A stretch of DNA of 64,000 nucleotides from an uncultured Eubacteriales bacterium. GTDB taxonomy: Bacteria; Bacillota; Clostridia; Christensenellales; Aristaeellaceae. Within the stretch, counting starts at the first letter, position 1. Every line of letters begins with the position of its first letter. The stretch lies in contig ONRC01000001.1 in assembly GCA_900320085.1 (NCBI GenBank), positions 61,886-125,885 of the forward strand. The letters run 5' to 3'. The notes beneath the pieces are model-generated. The model saw only the letters and a program-made list of their open reading frames with translations. It had not been told where the DNA came from and ran no database searches. This document shows, one piece after another, positions 34,984-43,535 of the stretch. Made by a program: the position numbers and the translations under genes.

Positions 34984-35923
34984 GATAAACGGTGTGCAGC
35001 GCTTCCGTCAGGCCGTAGAGGTGATTCGGCGTAGAATAGGGGCAGGGATAATCCGAATAGATCACGAACAGATACGGTCCCTTTTCGGCATAGACCACAC
35101 CGGTGTCATTGGTGGCGCATTCGTCGTTCAGCGGGTCGCCGTCGGTAAAGCGGGCGGGGATGACCGCGTGCTCGTAGTCCTCCACGTCATCGCCGATGCC
35201 GTTCTCCCAGCCCGCCTTGGTCTGCACGGGAAAGCGCCCCCGGAAGCAGTTCTTGGCGGCGGACATGGCGGAGTCCGCAAAGTACCGCCCGGCGTTGGCG
35301 GCGTCCGAGCCGTCATTGAGGAAGCAATACAGCCGCGTCCACAGCTTGAGCATATCCCGGGCATTTTTGTCCCGAGGATAAGGCAGGTCGGCAAAGGTTT
35401 CGTCCACACCCGTTTCCCGGCACCAGGCTTGAATCGGCGCTTTGCCGTAGATTTCCCGCAGGCTTTCGTAGGCTTCGTTGCTGGACAGCACAACAGTGTC
35501 CCGGATATACTGGCCGTTCTCCCCGAACGCCTGCGGATGGGCGGTCAGCAGCGACCCCACGTAAATGGCCTTGACCGTGCTCTGTGTGCACATGGGAACG
35601 GTGGAGTGAAACGCCACGCCGGATTGGGCGCTCAGATCAACCATTACCAGGGAAACCTTGTGGTGATCGTCAAGGATTTTCTGTATTTCAGCATCCAATC
35701 GCCCCAACGCCTCGGCAGACGGGATGAACTTTCCAAAGCAGGTCAGCGCGTCGTCCTTCGGGATGCCGTCGATCAACGCGCGGACGCGGGGCATCGCGGC
35801 GATATACCGCTTCGCCGCTTCCGCGTCGTAGGCGGGCGCGGCCTGGATGGCGGCGGATTCGTCGGATATGGGGATGGACACCGGCCCAGAGAAGATGGGT
35901 TTTTTCTGTTTGCTTTCACTCAT
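34964..35923 (-). CDS. Class-A beta-lactamase-fold serine hydrolase, no signal peptide
   Basis: The 319-aa protein has the class-A arrangement of active-site motifs: STVK (SxxK, about residue 115), SSN in place of SDN (about 148) and TKAG in place of KTG (about 238). Its N-terminus is hydrophilic, with no export signal, which would leave it in the cytosol; beta-lactamases and PBPs act outside. It may be an amidase or peptidase of imported D-peptides, or a non-enzymatic relative. It overlaps the upstream amidohydrolase stop (ATGA), so the two are coupled, and its 3' end overlaps sigE by 20 bases in the opposite direction. Confidence 0.75.
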   Translation of the reverse strand: MSESKQKKPIFSGPVSIPISDESAAIQAAPAYDAEAAKRYIAAMPRVRALIDGIPKDDALTCFGKFIPSAEALGRLDAEIQKILDDHHKVSLVMVDLSAQSGVAFHSTVPMCTQSTVKAIYVGSLLTAHPQAFGENGQYIRDTVVLSSNEAYESLREIYGKAPIQAWCRETGVDETFADLPYPRDKNARDMLKLWTRLYCFLNDGSDAANAGRYFADSAMSAAKNCFRGRFPVQTKAGWENGIGDDVEDYEHAVIPARFTDGDPLNDECATNDTGVVYAEKGPYLFVIYSDYPCPYSTPNHLYGLTEALHTVYLSYPTL

Positions 35924-37494
35924 TTTCCTGTATTCCTCCGCAAGAATTGTCCGGCCCGTTCCCCGGTCTGCCTGCCGTCTGTTAGGGCGACTTTGCCGTT
36001 CACGATGACGTGGCGTACACCCTGGGCCAGCTGTACGGGCTGCAAATAAGTGGCCCGCGGGGCGATGGCTGCCGGGTCAAGCACCGTTATGTCCGCCGCC
36101 AGGCCCACCGCCAGCCGTCCCCGGTCGGGAATCGAGAAAACCTCGGTGGGCTTGCCCGTCACCCGCCGCACGGCTTCCTCCAGGGTGCACAGCTTCTTTT
36201 CCCGGGCCAGGCGGAAAAACTCCGCCACCGCGCCATAGGAGCGGGGATGGGGATTATAATTCAGTTTGTCCGGGTCGCCGGGCAGAGCGTACCCATCCGA
36301 GCCGATGCAGATGTCCCGGCTCAGGAAGTACAGCATGTCCTGCTCGCTCATCACAAAGAACACGCACCAGGCCTTCGCCTGGGTTCTGACCAGCACCTGG
36401 GCGGCGGCTTCGGCGTAATCCGCGGTGTGCAGGGTGTTTTCCGCCACGTCCCGCAGCGTCCGGCCCACGATCTCGGGCCAGAGCCCGCCGTCGTCGCTGA
36501 ACAGGCAGGTCTCCGCCCGTTCGGCGTTAAAGTAATGGCTGCGGATGGCGTCAATGATCTCCTGCCGCCGGGGGCCCTGCAAGTTCCGCAGCAGCCCTTC
36601 CCGCCCGCCGTCCATGCTCCACCGGGGACAGCGGATGCTGAGGGTGGTGGAGGAGGCGGTGTAGGGGTAGGTGTCGGCGGTGAACTGAATCCCTTCCCGG
36701 TTGACCCGTTCGATGAAGTCCCATACCTGAGAAGCCCGGCCGTGCACGGTGTAGTTATCCAGCTTCAGGTGCGAAGCGTGCACGTGCGCGCCGGAGGAAC
36801 GCCCGATTTCCGCCAGTTCCGCCAAGGCGCTGTCGATGTGCAGCCCTTCACTGCGCATGTGGCAGGTGACGATGCCGCCCGCCTCCGCCACGGTCTGGCC
36901 CAGGGCGTTCAGCTCCGCCTGATCAGCAAAACAACCCGGCGCGTATTCCAGCCCCAGGGAAAGCCCCCAGGCCCCAGCTTCCAGATCGCGGCGCAAAAGC
37001 CTCTGCATTTCCGCCATTTCGGTGGGGGACGCAGGCCGGTTGCCTTCCCCGATCACAGCTTCGCGCAATGTGCCATGGCCCATCAGCAGCGCCTGGTTCA
37101 CCGCCATGCGGCAGCCGTGTTCCTGAAAAGCGTTCAGGAAATCCGAAAAAGACGGAAGCTGCCAGGGGTCTTTATTTCTCGGCGCGGCGGGAAACGGACT
37201 GTCCCCGCAGTTGCCGGAAATTTCCGTCGTGACGCCCTGATACAGCTTGGACGCGCCGCTGTCGTCCCGGGTGAACGCGGTGTCGGAATGGGCGTGGGCG
37301 TCGATAAAGCCCGGCGCTACGATCAACCCTTCGGCGCTGAGCTCCTGTCTTCCCCGGCTGTGGGACAAATCCCCCAGGGCGGCGATTTTTCCTTCCTGTA
37401 TCGCCACGTCGCCCCGAAAGCGGGGACGCCCCGTGCCGTCGATGATCGTGCCGCCGCGGATGATGATATCCGCTGACGCTTTGCTGTCCGTCAT
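35920..37494 (-). CDS. N-acyl-D-amino-acid deacylase (D-aminoacylase-like amidohydrolase)
   Basis: The 524-aa protein is an amidohydrolase-superfamily enzyme of the D-aminoacylase type, expected to remove acyl groups from N-acyl-D-amino acids or to hydrolyse related D-peptides. Key features are the N-terminal beta-sandwich (ADIIIRGGTIIDGTGRPRF), PGFIDAHAHSD (metal-binding His pair, about residue 65), GVTTEISGNCGDSPFP, HASHLK and the C-terminal return to the sandwich with AVGLAADITVLDP. The frame extends upstream; the ATG at 37492-37494 with AAGGGA five bases away is chosen. Its coupling to a beta-lactamase-fold protein suggests a D-amino-acid or peptidoglycan-fragment pathway (inference). Confidence 0.88.
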   Translation of the reverse strand: MTDSKASADIIIRGGTIIDGTGRPRFRGDVAIQEGKIAALGDLSHSRGRQELSAEGLIVAPGFIDAHAHSDTAFTRDDSGASKLYQGVTTEISGNCGDSPFPAAPRNKDPWQLPSFSDFLNAFQEHGCRMAVNQALLMGHGTLREAVIGEGNRPASPTEMAEMQRLLRRDLEAGAWGLSLGLEYAPGCFADQAELNALGQTVAEAGGIVTCHMRSEGLHIDSALAELAEIGRSSGAHVHASHLKLDNYTVHGRASQVWDFIERVNREGIQFTADTYPYTASSTTLSIRCPRWSMDGGREGLLRNLQGPRRQEIIDAIRSHYFNAERAETCLFSDDGGLWPEIVGRTLRDVAENTLHTADYAEAAAQVLVRTQAKAWCVFFVMSEQDMLYFLSRDICIGSDGYALPGDPDKLNYNPHPRSYGAVAEFFRLAREKKLCTLEEAVRRVTGKPTEVFSIPDRGRLAVGLAADITVLDPAAIAPRATYLQPVQLAQGVRHVIVNGKVALTDGRQTGERAGQFLRRNTGK

Positions 37495-37627
37495 ATTCTT
37501 CCCTTCTTGCTTCCAAACGGAATGTACAGTTATTCTATATCCGAAAGTCCGCTTCAAGTCAAGAGGGAGCGAAAAGAAAAACATACCCGGAACAGCGGAA
37601 AACCCCGTGCAAAACACTTTTCAACGC

Positions 37628-37656
37628 TTGACCATTCCCTGAACCCGTGGTATAAT
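37628..37656 (+). promoter_or_regulatory. Sigma-A promoter of the pheS T-box leader
   Basis: TTGACC (37628-37633), 17-bp spacer, TATAAT (37651-37656). Confidence 0.88.
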
Positions 37657-37662
37657 GCGCCT

Positions 37663-37918
37663 ATCGGCTGTGAAGGAGAACAACTTCTCATCTGCGCGCG
37701 TTCCTCAAGAGAAGGGCTGGCCACGGGCTGGAAGCCGCCCGGAACGCGGGAGAACATTCGCTCCGGAGCCGCAGCGTTGAACCCAAGTAAGCGCTGCCGT
37801 ATGCCCGCGTTAAGGGAAACGAGGGCGGTATTTATTTTGAAAGAATACCGCTGAAATTGGGTGGTACAGCGTGCGCCTATCACGCCCCATGGCAGAAATC
37901 TGTCATGGGGCTTTTTGA
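37663..37918 (+). promoter_or_regulatory. T-box riboswitch, Phe-specific
   Basis: The leader has the T-box sequence AATTGGGTGGTACAGCG (37855-37871), a stem III hairpin (GCGGTATT/AATACCGC, 37825-37852), and a terminator GCCCCATGGCAGA/TCTGTCATGGGGC (37884-37911) followed by Ts (37912-37916). Uncharged tRNA-Phe would stabilise the antiterminator and allow pheS expression. TTC at 37757-37759, near the end of stem I (in AACATTCGC), is the probable specifier codon for Phe. The remaining 37495-37627 shows nothing notable. Confidence 0.9.
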
Positions 37919-37937
37919 TTACAGGAGGAAGATGCAC

Positions 37938-38966
37938 ATGGATATCCGGGAAAACCTTGCGCAGATTGGCGAGGAACTGAGAAAGGAACTGGACAGCGCC
38001 GACGCGGTGCAATCGCTGGAGCAATTGCGGGTGAAGGTGCTGGGCAAGAAGGGCAGCCTGACAGCGCTGCTGCGCGGCATGGGGGGCCTGAGCCCCGAGG
38101 AGCGGCCCAAAATGGGTCAGATGATCAACGAGGCCCGCGAAAAGCTGACCGCCCTGCTGGACGAAAAGCAGCAGGAGCTGGCCGCGAGGGAAAAGGAAAT
38201 CCGCCTGGCTGCCGAGGCCATCGACGTGACCGAGCCCCGGGACCTGCCCGAAATCGGCGCGGAGCACCCCATGAACCTGGTGCTCAGCGAAGTGCTGGAC
38301 TGCTTCACCTCCATGGGCTTTTCCGTGGTGGAGGGCCCCGAAGTGGAGCTGGATTTGTATAACTTTGAGCTGCTGAACGTGCCCAAGAACCATCCGGCCC
38401 GGGACGCCCAGGACACCTTTTATATCGACGACAACGTGGTGCTGCGCTCCCAGACCAGCCCGGTGCAGGCCCGCACCATGCTGACCCAGAAGCCCCCCAT
38501 CCGCATCGTGTGCCCCGGCCGGGTGTTCCGCGCGGATGAGGTGGACGCCACCCACAGCCCCGTATTCCATCAGATCGAAGGCCTGGTGATCGACAAGGAC
38601 GTGACCATGGCGGATCTGAAGGGCACCCTGGACGCCTTCGCCAAGCGGCTCTATGGCAGCGACATTGACGTGCGCTTCCGCCCCTCCTTCTTCCCCTTCA
38701 CCGAACCCAGCGCCGAGGTGGACCTGACCTGCATGAACTGCCACGGCAAGGGCTGCCGCGTCTGCAAGGGCACCGGCTGGATCGAGGTGCTGGGCTGCGG
38801 CATGGTGAACCCCAAGGTGCTGGAAATGTGCGGCATTGATTCCTCCGTTTATTCCGGCTTCGCCTTCGGCATCGGCGTGGAGCGCATCACCATGCTGCGC
38901 TACGGCATCAAGGATATGCGGCTTTTGTATGAGGGCGATCTTCGCTTCCTCAAACAGTTCAGATGA
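37938..38966 (+). CDS. pheS: Phenylalanyl-tRNA synthetase alpha subunit
   Basis: PheS carries the catalytic domain of the (alpha-beta)2 enzyme that charges tRNA-Phe. The 342-aa protein has the N-terminal coiled-coil (residues 1-85), class II motif 1 (HPMNLVLSEVLDCFTSMGF), motif 2 (RIVCPGRVFRADEVDATHSPVFHQIEG) read in parts, and motif 3 (FAFGIGVERITMLRYGI). An ATG two codons upstream is only three bases from AGGAGG; the ATG at 37938 has nine and is chosen. It is controlled by the T-box. A 360-bp gap with a heptamer-armed repeat separates it from pheT; the two are normally almost contiguous. Confidence 0.97.
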   Translation: MDIRENLAQIGEELRKELDSADAVQSLEQLRVKVLGKKGSLTALLRGMGGLSPEERPKMGQMINEAREKLTALLDEKQQELAAREKEIRLAAEAIDVTEPRDLPEIGAEHPMNLVLSEVLDCFTSMGFSVVEGPEVELDLYNFELLNVPKNHPARDAQDTFYIDDNVVLRSQTSPVQARTMLTQKPPIRIVCPGRVFRADEVDATHSPVFHQIEGLVIDKDVTMADLKGTLDAFAKRLYGSDIDVRFRPSFFPFTEPSAEVDLTCMNCHGKGCRVCKGTGWIEVLGCGMVNPKVLEMCGIDSSVYSGFAFGIGVERITMLRYGIKDMRLLYEGDLRFLKQFR

Positions 38967-38974
38967 GAAATAAC

Positions 38975-39296
38975 AGTTCCAAGTTCTAAGTTCCAAGTTC
39001 TAAGCTGAATTTTGTTTATCTAAAACGTAAGACATAGGACTGTGTGACTATATGCTTAGATAAACACTGATTCATTTATTCCATGTAGATATTATACAGT
39101 TTTATTGTAGGGGCGGATATTATCCGCCCGCATAGCTGAATGATAGGCGCAAATGAAAATGAAGCCACTGCAATGATTTGCAGGGCGGGCGGATGATATC
39201 CGCCCCTACATAACGTTCTTCGAACAAACGTATAAAAATTTACATGACTGAATTGATCAATATTTACTTAGAACTTAGAACTTAGAACTTAAACAT
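38975..39296. repeat. Heptamer-armed inverted repeat, copy 4 (between pheS and pheT, loop holds another palindrome)
   Basis: The left arm is four perfect tandem units AGTTCCA, AGTTCTA, AGTTCCA, AGTTCTA (38975-39002). The right arm is three TAGAACT units and a decayed fourth (39269-39296). The 266-nt loop contains the palindrome at 39106-39210. This is the clearest copy of the family and accounts for most of the gap between pheS and pheT. Confidence 0.88.
39106..39210. repeat. GGGCGGATATTATCCGCCC-type palindrome
   Basis: TGTAGGGGCGGAT (39106-39118) pairs perfectly with ATCCGCCCCTACA (39198-39210). Each end is itself a hairpin: GGGCGGATA-T-TATCCGCCC on the left and a near-identical one on the right. 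Similar intergenic repeats are common across bacteria. It lies within the loop of heptamer-armed copy 4. Confidence 0.8.
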
Positions 39297-39327
39297 CCTA
39301 CTTCCAATATAATGGAGGATATAGAAT

Positions 39328-41721
39328 ATGAAAGTATCCATGAAATGGTTAAAGCAATACGCGGATATTCCTGTGACGCCGGATGAATATGAAAGCCGCA
39401 TGGTGATGACCGGCACGGGCGTGGAGGGCGTGGAGCCCATCGCGCCGGAGCTGGAAGGCGTGGTGGTAGGCAAAGTGCTCACCTGCCGCGACCATGAAAA
39501 CAGCGATCATTTGCACGTGTGCACCGTGGACGTGGGCGAAGCGGAGCCGCTGCAAATCGTATGCGGCGCGCCGAACGTAAAGGAAGGCATCCTGGTGCCC
39601 GTGGCGAAGATCGGGGCCAAGCTGCCCGGCGGCGTGACCATCAAGAAGGGCAAGCTGCGCGGCGTGGAAAGCCAGGGCATGCTGTGCTCCGGCCCCGAAA
39701 TCGGCGTGCCGTTAGAGCTGTACCCCTCCGTGGGCACGGCGGGCCTGCTGATTTTCCGGGAGGATCATCCCCTGGGCGCGGACGTCAAGCCCATCTTCGG
39801 CCTGGACGACACCGTGATCGACTTTGAGATCCTGGCCAACCGGCCCGACTGCCTGTGCGTGTGGGGCGTGGCGCGGGAAACCGCCGTGGCCATGGGCACG
39901 GAACTGAAGCTGCCCAAAATTACCGTCAAAGAAGCAGGCGGCGATATTCACGACTACGCCAAGGTGGACGTGCTGGAAAGCGAGCTTTGCCCCCGGTACG
40001 CCGCGAAGGTGATCAAAAATGTGCGCGTGGGGGAAAGCCCCTACTGGCTGCGGCAGTATCTGTATGCCGCGGGTATGCGTTCCATCAACAACATCGTGGA
40101 CATCACCAACTTCATCATGCTGGAAACCGGCCACCCCATGCACGCCTTTGATTTGAGTAAAGTACGGGGCAATCACATCATCGTGCGCAAGGCGGAAAAG
40201 GGCGAAAAGCTGACCACCCTGGACGGCAAGGAATACGCCCTGAACGGCACCGAGCTGATGATCTGCGACGAGCAGGGCCCCACGGGCCTGGCCGGCATCA
40301 TGGGCGGCGAGGAAAGCGAAATCACCGAGGGCACCAAGGACGTGCTGTTCGAGTGCGCCTCCTTTGACCGGGCCTGCATCCGCGTGACCGCCCGCTCCCT
40401 GGGCATCCGCACGGAATCCAGCGGACGGTTTGAGCGCGGTGTCTCCCCTGCCACTGTGATGGACGCCCTGAACCGGGCCTGCCAGATGGTGAACGAGCTG
40501 GACGCGGGCGACGTGGTCGGCGGCGTGATCGACATTTATCCCAAGCCCCTCCAGCCCGTGACCCTCACCGTGTCCTGCGCGCGGATGGCGCGCCGGGCGG
40601 GCGTGGACATCACGCCGGAGGAAATGGAAGATATCCTTAAAAAGCTGCTGTTCAAGGTGTCCCGCAATGGCGATGAAATGGTAGTCACCGCCCCCATGTT
40701 CCGTCAGGACATGGAACAGGAAGCGGATATCTGCGAAGAAGTGCTGCGCTACGCGGGCTATGAGCGCATCCCCATCACCCACCTGCGGGGCGAAACCCCC
40801 ATGGGCGGCCTGAACGACACCGGGCGGCGGGAAGCCGTCATCCGCGGCCAGCTGACCGGCATGGGCTTCTATGAGAGCATGACCTTCTCCTTCATCTCCC
40901 CCAAGACCATCGCGGCCCTGGGCCTGCCGGAAAGCGATCCCCGCAACCAACCCCTGATGATCCGCAACCCCCTGGGCGAGGACACCTCCTGCATGCGCAC
41001 GACGGTGTTGCCGGGCCTGCTCAAGACCCTGTCCACCAACATCAAGAACGGCAACGAAAGCGGCAAGCTGTATGAGCTGGGCACCATCTACGACGCCCAG
41101 AATCGCACCGCCGAGGGCCTGCCCACCGAAACCCACGAGCTGGCCCTGGGCATGTATGGCGGAAAGGCGGACTTCTACGCCCTGCGCGGCGTGATCGAAG
41201 CCCTGTGCCAGCAGGCGGGCATCGCCTATACCATCGCCTCTACCGACGCGCCTTACCTCCATCCCGGCCGCCGCGCCGCGATCCTGGCGGAGGGCGAATG
41301 CCTGGCGGTGGTTGGCGAAATGCACCCCGACACGGCGGAAAAATATGAGCTGTCCGGCCGGGTGTACGTGGCCACGGTGAACTTGCCCCTGTTCTTTGCA
41401 AAGACGGCGCCCATGGGCGAAGTGAAGCCCATCGCCCGCTTCCCTGCCGTGAACCGCGACCTGGCCCTGGTGATGAAGGAAAGCCAGCAGGTGGGCCCCC
41501 TCATGGATGCGCTGCGTCATGGCTGCGGCAAGATGCTGGAGGACATCCGCATGTTCGATGTGTTCCGGGGCGTGCAGGTGGGCCTGGGCAACAAGTCTGT
41601 GGCCTTCTCCCTCACCTTCCGCGCCGCCGACCACACCCTGACCGATGAGGAAATCACCGCGCTGACCGAAAAAGCGCTCAAGATCAGCAAGGAGCAGTTC
41701 GGCGCTGTGCTGCGCGCATAA
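39328..41721 (+). CDS. pheT: Phenylalanyl-tRNA synthetase beta subunit
   Basis: PheT recognises tRNA-Phe and edits Tyr-tRNA-Phe. The 797-aa protein has the N-terminal EMAP/tRNA-binding domain (about residues 40-150, VVVGKVLTCRDHENSDHLHVC), B3/B4 editing domain (about 205-380, GHPMHAFDLSKVRG, MGGEESEI), B5 domain (about 405-475), the catalytic-like domain (about 490-680) and the ferredoxin-like anticodon-binding domain (about 705-797, FPAVNRDLALVMKE, FRAADHTLTDEE). The ATG has GGAGG nine bases upstream. Expression probably depends on read-through from the pheS T-box across the repeat; no credible separate promoter was found. Confidence 0.97.
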   Translation: MKVSMKWLKQYADIPVTPDEYESRMVMTGTGVEGVEPIAPELEGVVVGKVLTCRDHENSDHLHVCTVDVGEAEPLQIVCGAPNVKEGILVPVAKIGAKLPGGVTIKKGKLRGVESQGMLCSGPEIGVPLELYPSVGTAGLLIFREDHPLGADVKPIFGLDDTVIDFEILANRPDCLCVWGVARETAVAMGTELKLPKITVKEAGGDIHDYAKVDVLESELCPRYAAKVIKNVRVGESPYWLRQYLYAAGMRSINNIVDITNFIMLETGHPMHAFDLSKVRGNHIIVRKAEKGEKLTTLDGKEYALNGTELMICDEQGPTGLAGIMGGEESEITEGTKDVLFECASFDRACIRVTARSLGIRTESSGRFERGVSPATVMDALNRACQMVNELDAGDVVGGVIDIYPKPLQPVTLTVSCARMARRAGVDITPEEMEDILKKLLFKVSRNGDEMVVTAPMFRQDMEQEADICEEVLRYAGYERIPITHLRGETPMGGLNDTGRREAVIRGQLTGMGFYESMTFSFISPKTIAALGLPESDPRNQPLMIRNPLGEDTSCMRTTVLPGLLKTLSTNIKNGNESGKLYELGTIYDAQNRTAEGLPTETHELALGMYGGKADFYALRGVIEALCQQAGIAYTIASTDAPYLHPGRRAAILAEGECLAVVGEMHPDTAEKYELSGRVYVATVNLPLFFAKTAPMGEVKPIARFPAVNRDLALVMKESQQVGPLMDALRHGCGKMLEDIRMFDVFRGVQVGLGNKSVAFSLTFRAADHTLTDEEITALTEKALKISKEQFGAVLRA

Positions 41722-41788
41722 ACCGTGATACGGTAAAGGCAATTACGAAAGAACCTTTGCTAAGATCAGAATATATTGATGAGAGTGA

Positions 41789-41820
41789 AGCCCCCAGCGC
41801 TGCTGCGCCGGGGGCTTTTT
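41789..41820 (+). terminator. Terminator of pheT
   Basis: AGCCCCC/GGGGGCT (41789-41795, 41810-41816) with an inner GCGC/GCGC helix and a T run to 41820. Confidence 0.9.
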
Positions 41821-41860
41821 CGTTACTTTTTTGATAAGCTTCCATTTTTACAAAATCGCC

Positions 41861-41907
41861 AAAAAAATGAAAACCCCTTGAAAACTCAGAGTTTTCAAAG
41901 GGTTTTC
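41861..41907 (-). terminator. Terminator of tRNA-Arg
   Basis: A 19-bp stem (41869-41887 with 41889-41907, one wobble) forms a nearly loop-free hairpin, and seven Ts follow on the minus strand (41861-41867). It begins two bases after the tRNA end. Confidence 0.85.
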
Positions 41908-41908
41908 A

Positions 41909-41985
41909 TGGCGCGCCCTGGGGGATTCGAACCCACGACCTTTTGATTCGTAGTCAAACACTCTATCCAGCTGAGCTAAGGGCGC
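41909..41985 (-). tRNA. tRNA-Arg (anticodon ACG)
   Basis: The 77-nt sequence forms a cloverleaf: acceptor GCGCCCT/AGGGCGC, D arm AGCTCAGCTGGATAGAG, anticodon loop CTACGAA reading ACG, T arm GTGGGTTCGAATCCCCC, discriminator G and an encoded 3' CCA. The A34 would be edited to inosine by TadA to read CGN codons. Confidence 0.97.
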
Positions 41986-42021
41986 TCATGTTTTGTTGCT
42001 GTTCTCTCAAGCAACGGGAGT

Positions 42022-42050
42022 AGTATATCATAATAAATCAAAAAAAGCAA
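42022..42050 (-). promoter_or_regulatory. Sigma-A promoter of tRNA-Arg
   Basis: On the minus strand TTGCTT (42045-42050), 17-bp spacer, TATACT (42022-42027), 37 bases before the tRNA. A small hairpin AAAAAAGC/GCTTTTTT (42041-42059) overlaps the -35. Confidence 0.75.
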
Positions 42051-42108
42051 GGCTTTTTTCAAAAATACACGAATTTTTTTCTATCGCTCATGGTTGGAAT
42101 GTATATAC

Positions 42109-42146
42109 AAAAAAGCAGAAGCGATCAGCCGTGAGGCTGGCGCTTC
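42109..42146 (-). terminator. Terminator of ridA
   Basis: On the minus strand GAAGCG, CCAGCC pair with GGCTG, CGCTTC (42118-42130, 42135-42146), followed by six Ts (42114-42109). It lies 16 bases after the ridA stop. Confidence 0.82.
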
Positions 42147-42162
42147 CGCGAATAGCCCTGTT

Positions 42163-42546
42163 TTATATCACCGCCGTGACCTCGATTTCCACCAGCGCGC
42201 CTTTGGGCAGCTTGCTGACCTCCACGCAGGAGCGGGCGGGCTTGCCGGTAAAATACTGTTCATACACGGCGTTGAACGCGGCGAAATCCCCCATGTTTTG
42301 CAGGAAGCAGGTGGTTTTCACGACCTTGGTCAAATCACTCCCCGCCGCCTCCAGCACAGCTTTCAGATTGGCAATCACCTGCTCGGTCTGGGCCTCGATT
42401 GTCTTTGCGTCGATGCTGCCGGTGGCGGGATCAATGGCGATCTGGCCGGAGGTGTAGACGAGGCCGTTCACGGCAATCGCCTGGGAATAGGGGCCGATAG
42501 CGGCGGGCGCGGAGGGGGTGTGAATCACGTTCAAAGCAGCGGGCAT
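42163..42546 (-). CDS. ridA: RidA family enamine/imine deaminase
   Basis: RidA hydrolyses reactive 2-aminoacrylate and other imines formed by PLP enzymes. The 127-aa protein is full length with AIGPYSQAI near the N-terminus, VYTSGQIAIDPATG, and the C-terminal signature ARSCVEVSKLPKGALVEIEVTAV, in which the conserved Arg (in PARSC) binds the substrate carboxylate. The ATG has GGAGG about eight bases upstream. It follows metA on the same strand by 13 bases, so the two are likely co-transcribed, which fits amine and methionine metabolism. Confidence 0.95.
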   Translation of the reverse strand: MPAALNVIHTPSAPAAIGPYSQAIAVNGLVYTSGQIAIDPATGSIDAKTIEAQTEQVIANLKAVLEAAGSDLTKVVKTTCFLQNMGDFAAFNAVYEQYFTGKPARSCVEVSKLPKGALVEIEVTAVI

Positions 42547-42559
42547 GGCGGTTTCCTCC

Positions 42560-43492
42560 TTACTTTTGCTGGGTAAAGTTGATCAGGTTCAGGTCATAGG
42601 GCGTCTCCTGGTAAACCTCGTAGTTCAGCCAGTTGGAGAACAGCAGATAAGCGTGAGCCTTCCACTGGAAGATGGGCTCCTGCTCCGGGTCGTCCTCAGC
42701 GAAATAGCGGCGTGGGATGGCGGGGGCGATTCCCTTCTTCACGTCCCGGAAATACTCGTGGGCCAGCGTCATGCGGCTGTATTCCGGATGGCCTGTGATG
42801 AAGATTTTTCCATGCCGCTTGTCCTGGATAATGTAAGGCCCTGCAAGCTCGGAATCGGCCAGGATGGTCAGATTGGGATTGGCTTCGATATCCGCCCGGT
42901 CAATGCCGGTATAGCGGGAATGAGGCGCGTGGAAAATGTCGTTGAAACCCCGGGTCAGGCTTTCCTGGCGGTACAGCGTGCGGTGGCTGTAAATGCCAGA
43001 CAGTTTTTGTGGCAAAGGATGCTTCTCAATGCCGTAATGGAAATACAGTCCTGCCTGCGCCGCCCAGCAGATATGGATGGTGGAGGTGACGTGGGTGTTG
43101 CTCCAGCCGAAGATTTCGCTGATCTCCTGCCAGTAGTCCACTTCTTCAAAGGGCAGGTTCTCCACCGGCGCGCCGGTGATGATCAGCCCGTCAAAGCACC
43201 GATCCTTCACCGCCGAAAACGCCCGGTAATAGCGGCTCAGATAATCCTCCGGGGTATGCTTGTAGCGGTGGGAGTCCAGCCGCAGAAACGTCGGCCGCAC
43301 CTGCAGTGGCGAGTTGGACAAAAGCCGCAGCAATTGCAGCTCGGTGTCCTCCTTATTGGGCATGATATTCAAAATGGCGATTTCCAGTTCACGAATATCC
43401 TGGGTTGCCGCCCGGCTTTCGGGCATCACGAAAATCTGTTCCTCCCGCAGCCGCTGCACCACGGGCATCGCTTCGTTGATTCTGATGGGCAT
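42560..43492 (-). CDS. metA: Homoserine O-acetyltransferase, MetA type
   Basis: MetA acylates homoserine in the first step of methionine synthesis. The 310-aa protein has the nucleophile Cys142 in HICWAAQAGLYFHYGI, the HPEYS triad region, and LITGAPVE where the key residue is Glu111. Gly at 111 goes with succinyl-CoA (E. coli) and Glu with acetyl-CoA, so this enzyme should use acetyl-CoA despite its MetA fold. An in-frame TTG lies 15 bases upstream inside the ribosome site; the ATG at 43490-43492 with GAGGAGG six bases before it is the start. No SAM riboswitch was recognised upstream; a cluster of hairpins lies there instead. Confidence 0.95.
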   Translation of the reverse strand: MPIRINEAMPVVQRLREEQIFVMPESRAATQDIRELEIAILNIMPNKEDTELQLLRLLSNSPLQVRPTFLRLDSHRYKHTPEDYLSRYYRAFSAVKDRCFDGLIITGAPVENLPFEEVDYWQEISEIFGWSNTHVTSTIHICWAAQAGLYFHYGIEKHPLPQKLSGIYSHRTLYRQESLTRGFNDIFHAPHSRYTGIDRADIEANPNLTILADSELAGPYIIQDKRHGKIFITGHPEYSRMTLAHEYFRDVKKGIAPAIPRRYFAEDDPEQEPIFQWKAHAYLLFSNWLNYEVYQETPYDLNLINFTQQK

Positions 43493-43535
43493 TGTGGTCC
43501 TCCTCAAACAAATTACTGATATACTATCGCGAGGC

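Noticed and set aside
38975..39002. Tandem heptamers as a CRISPR-like array
   Set aside because: Units are 7 bp and directly adjacent with no spacers, and no cas gene is present.
39308..39313. TATAAT just before pheT
   Set aside because: There is no -35 at suitable spacing, and transcription would begin after the pheT ribosome site, so it is not a useful promoter.
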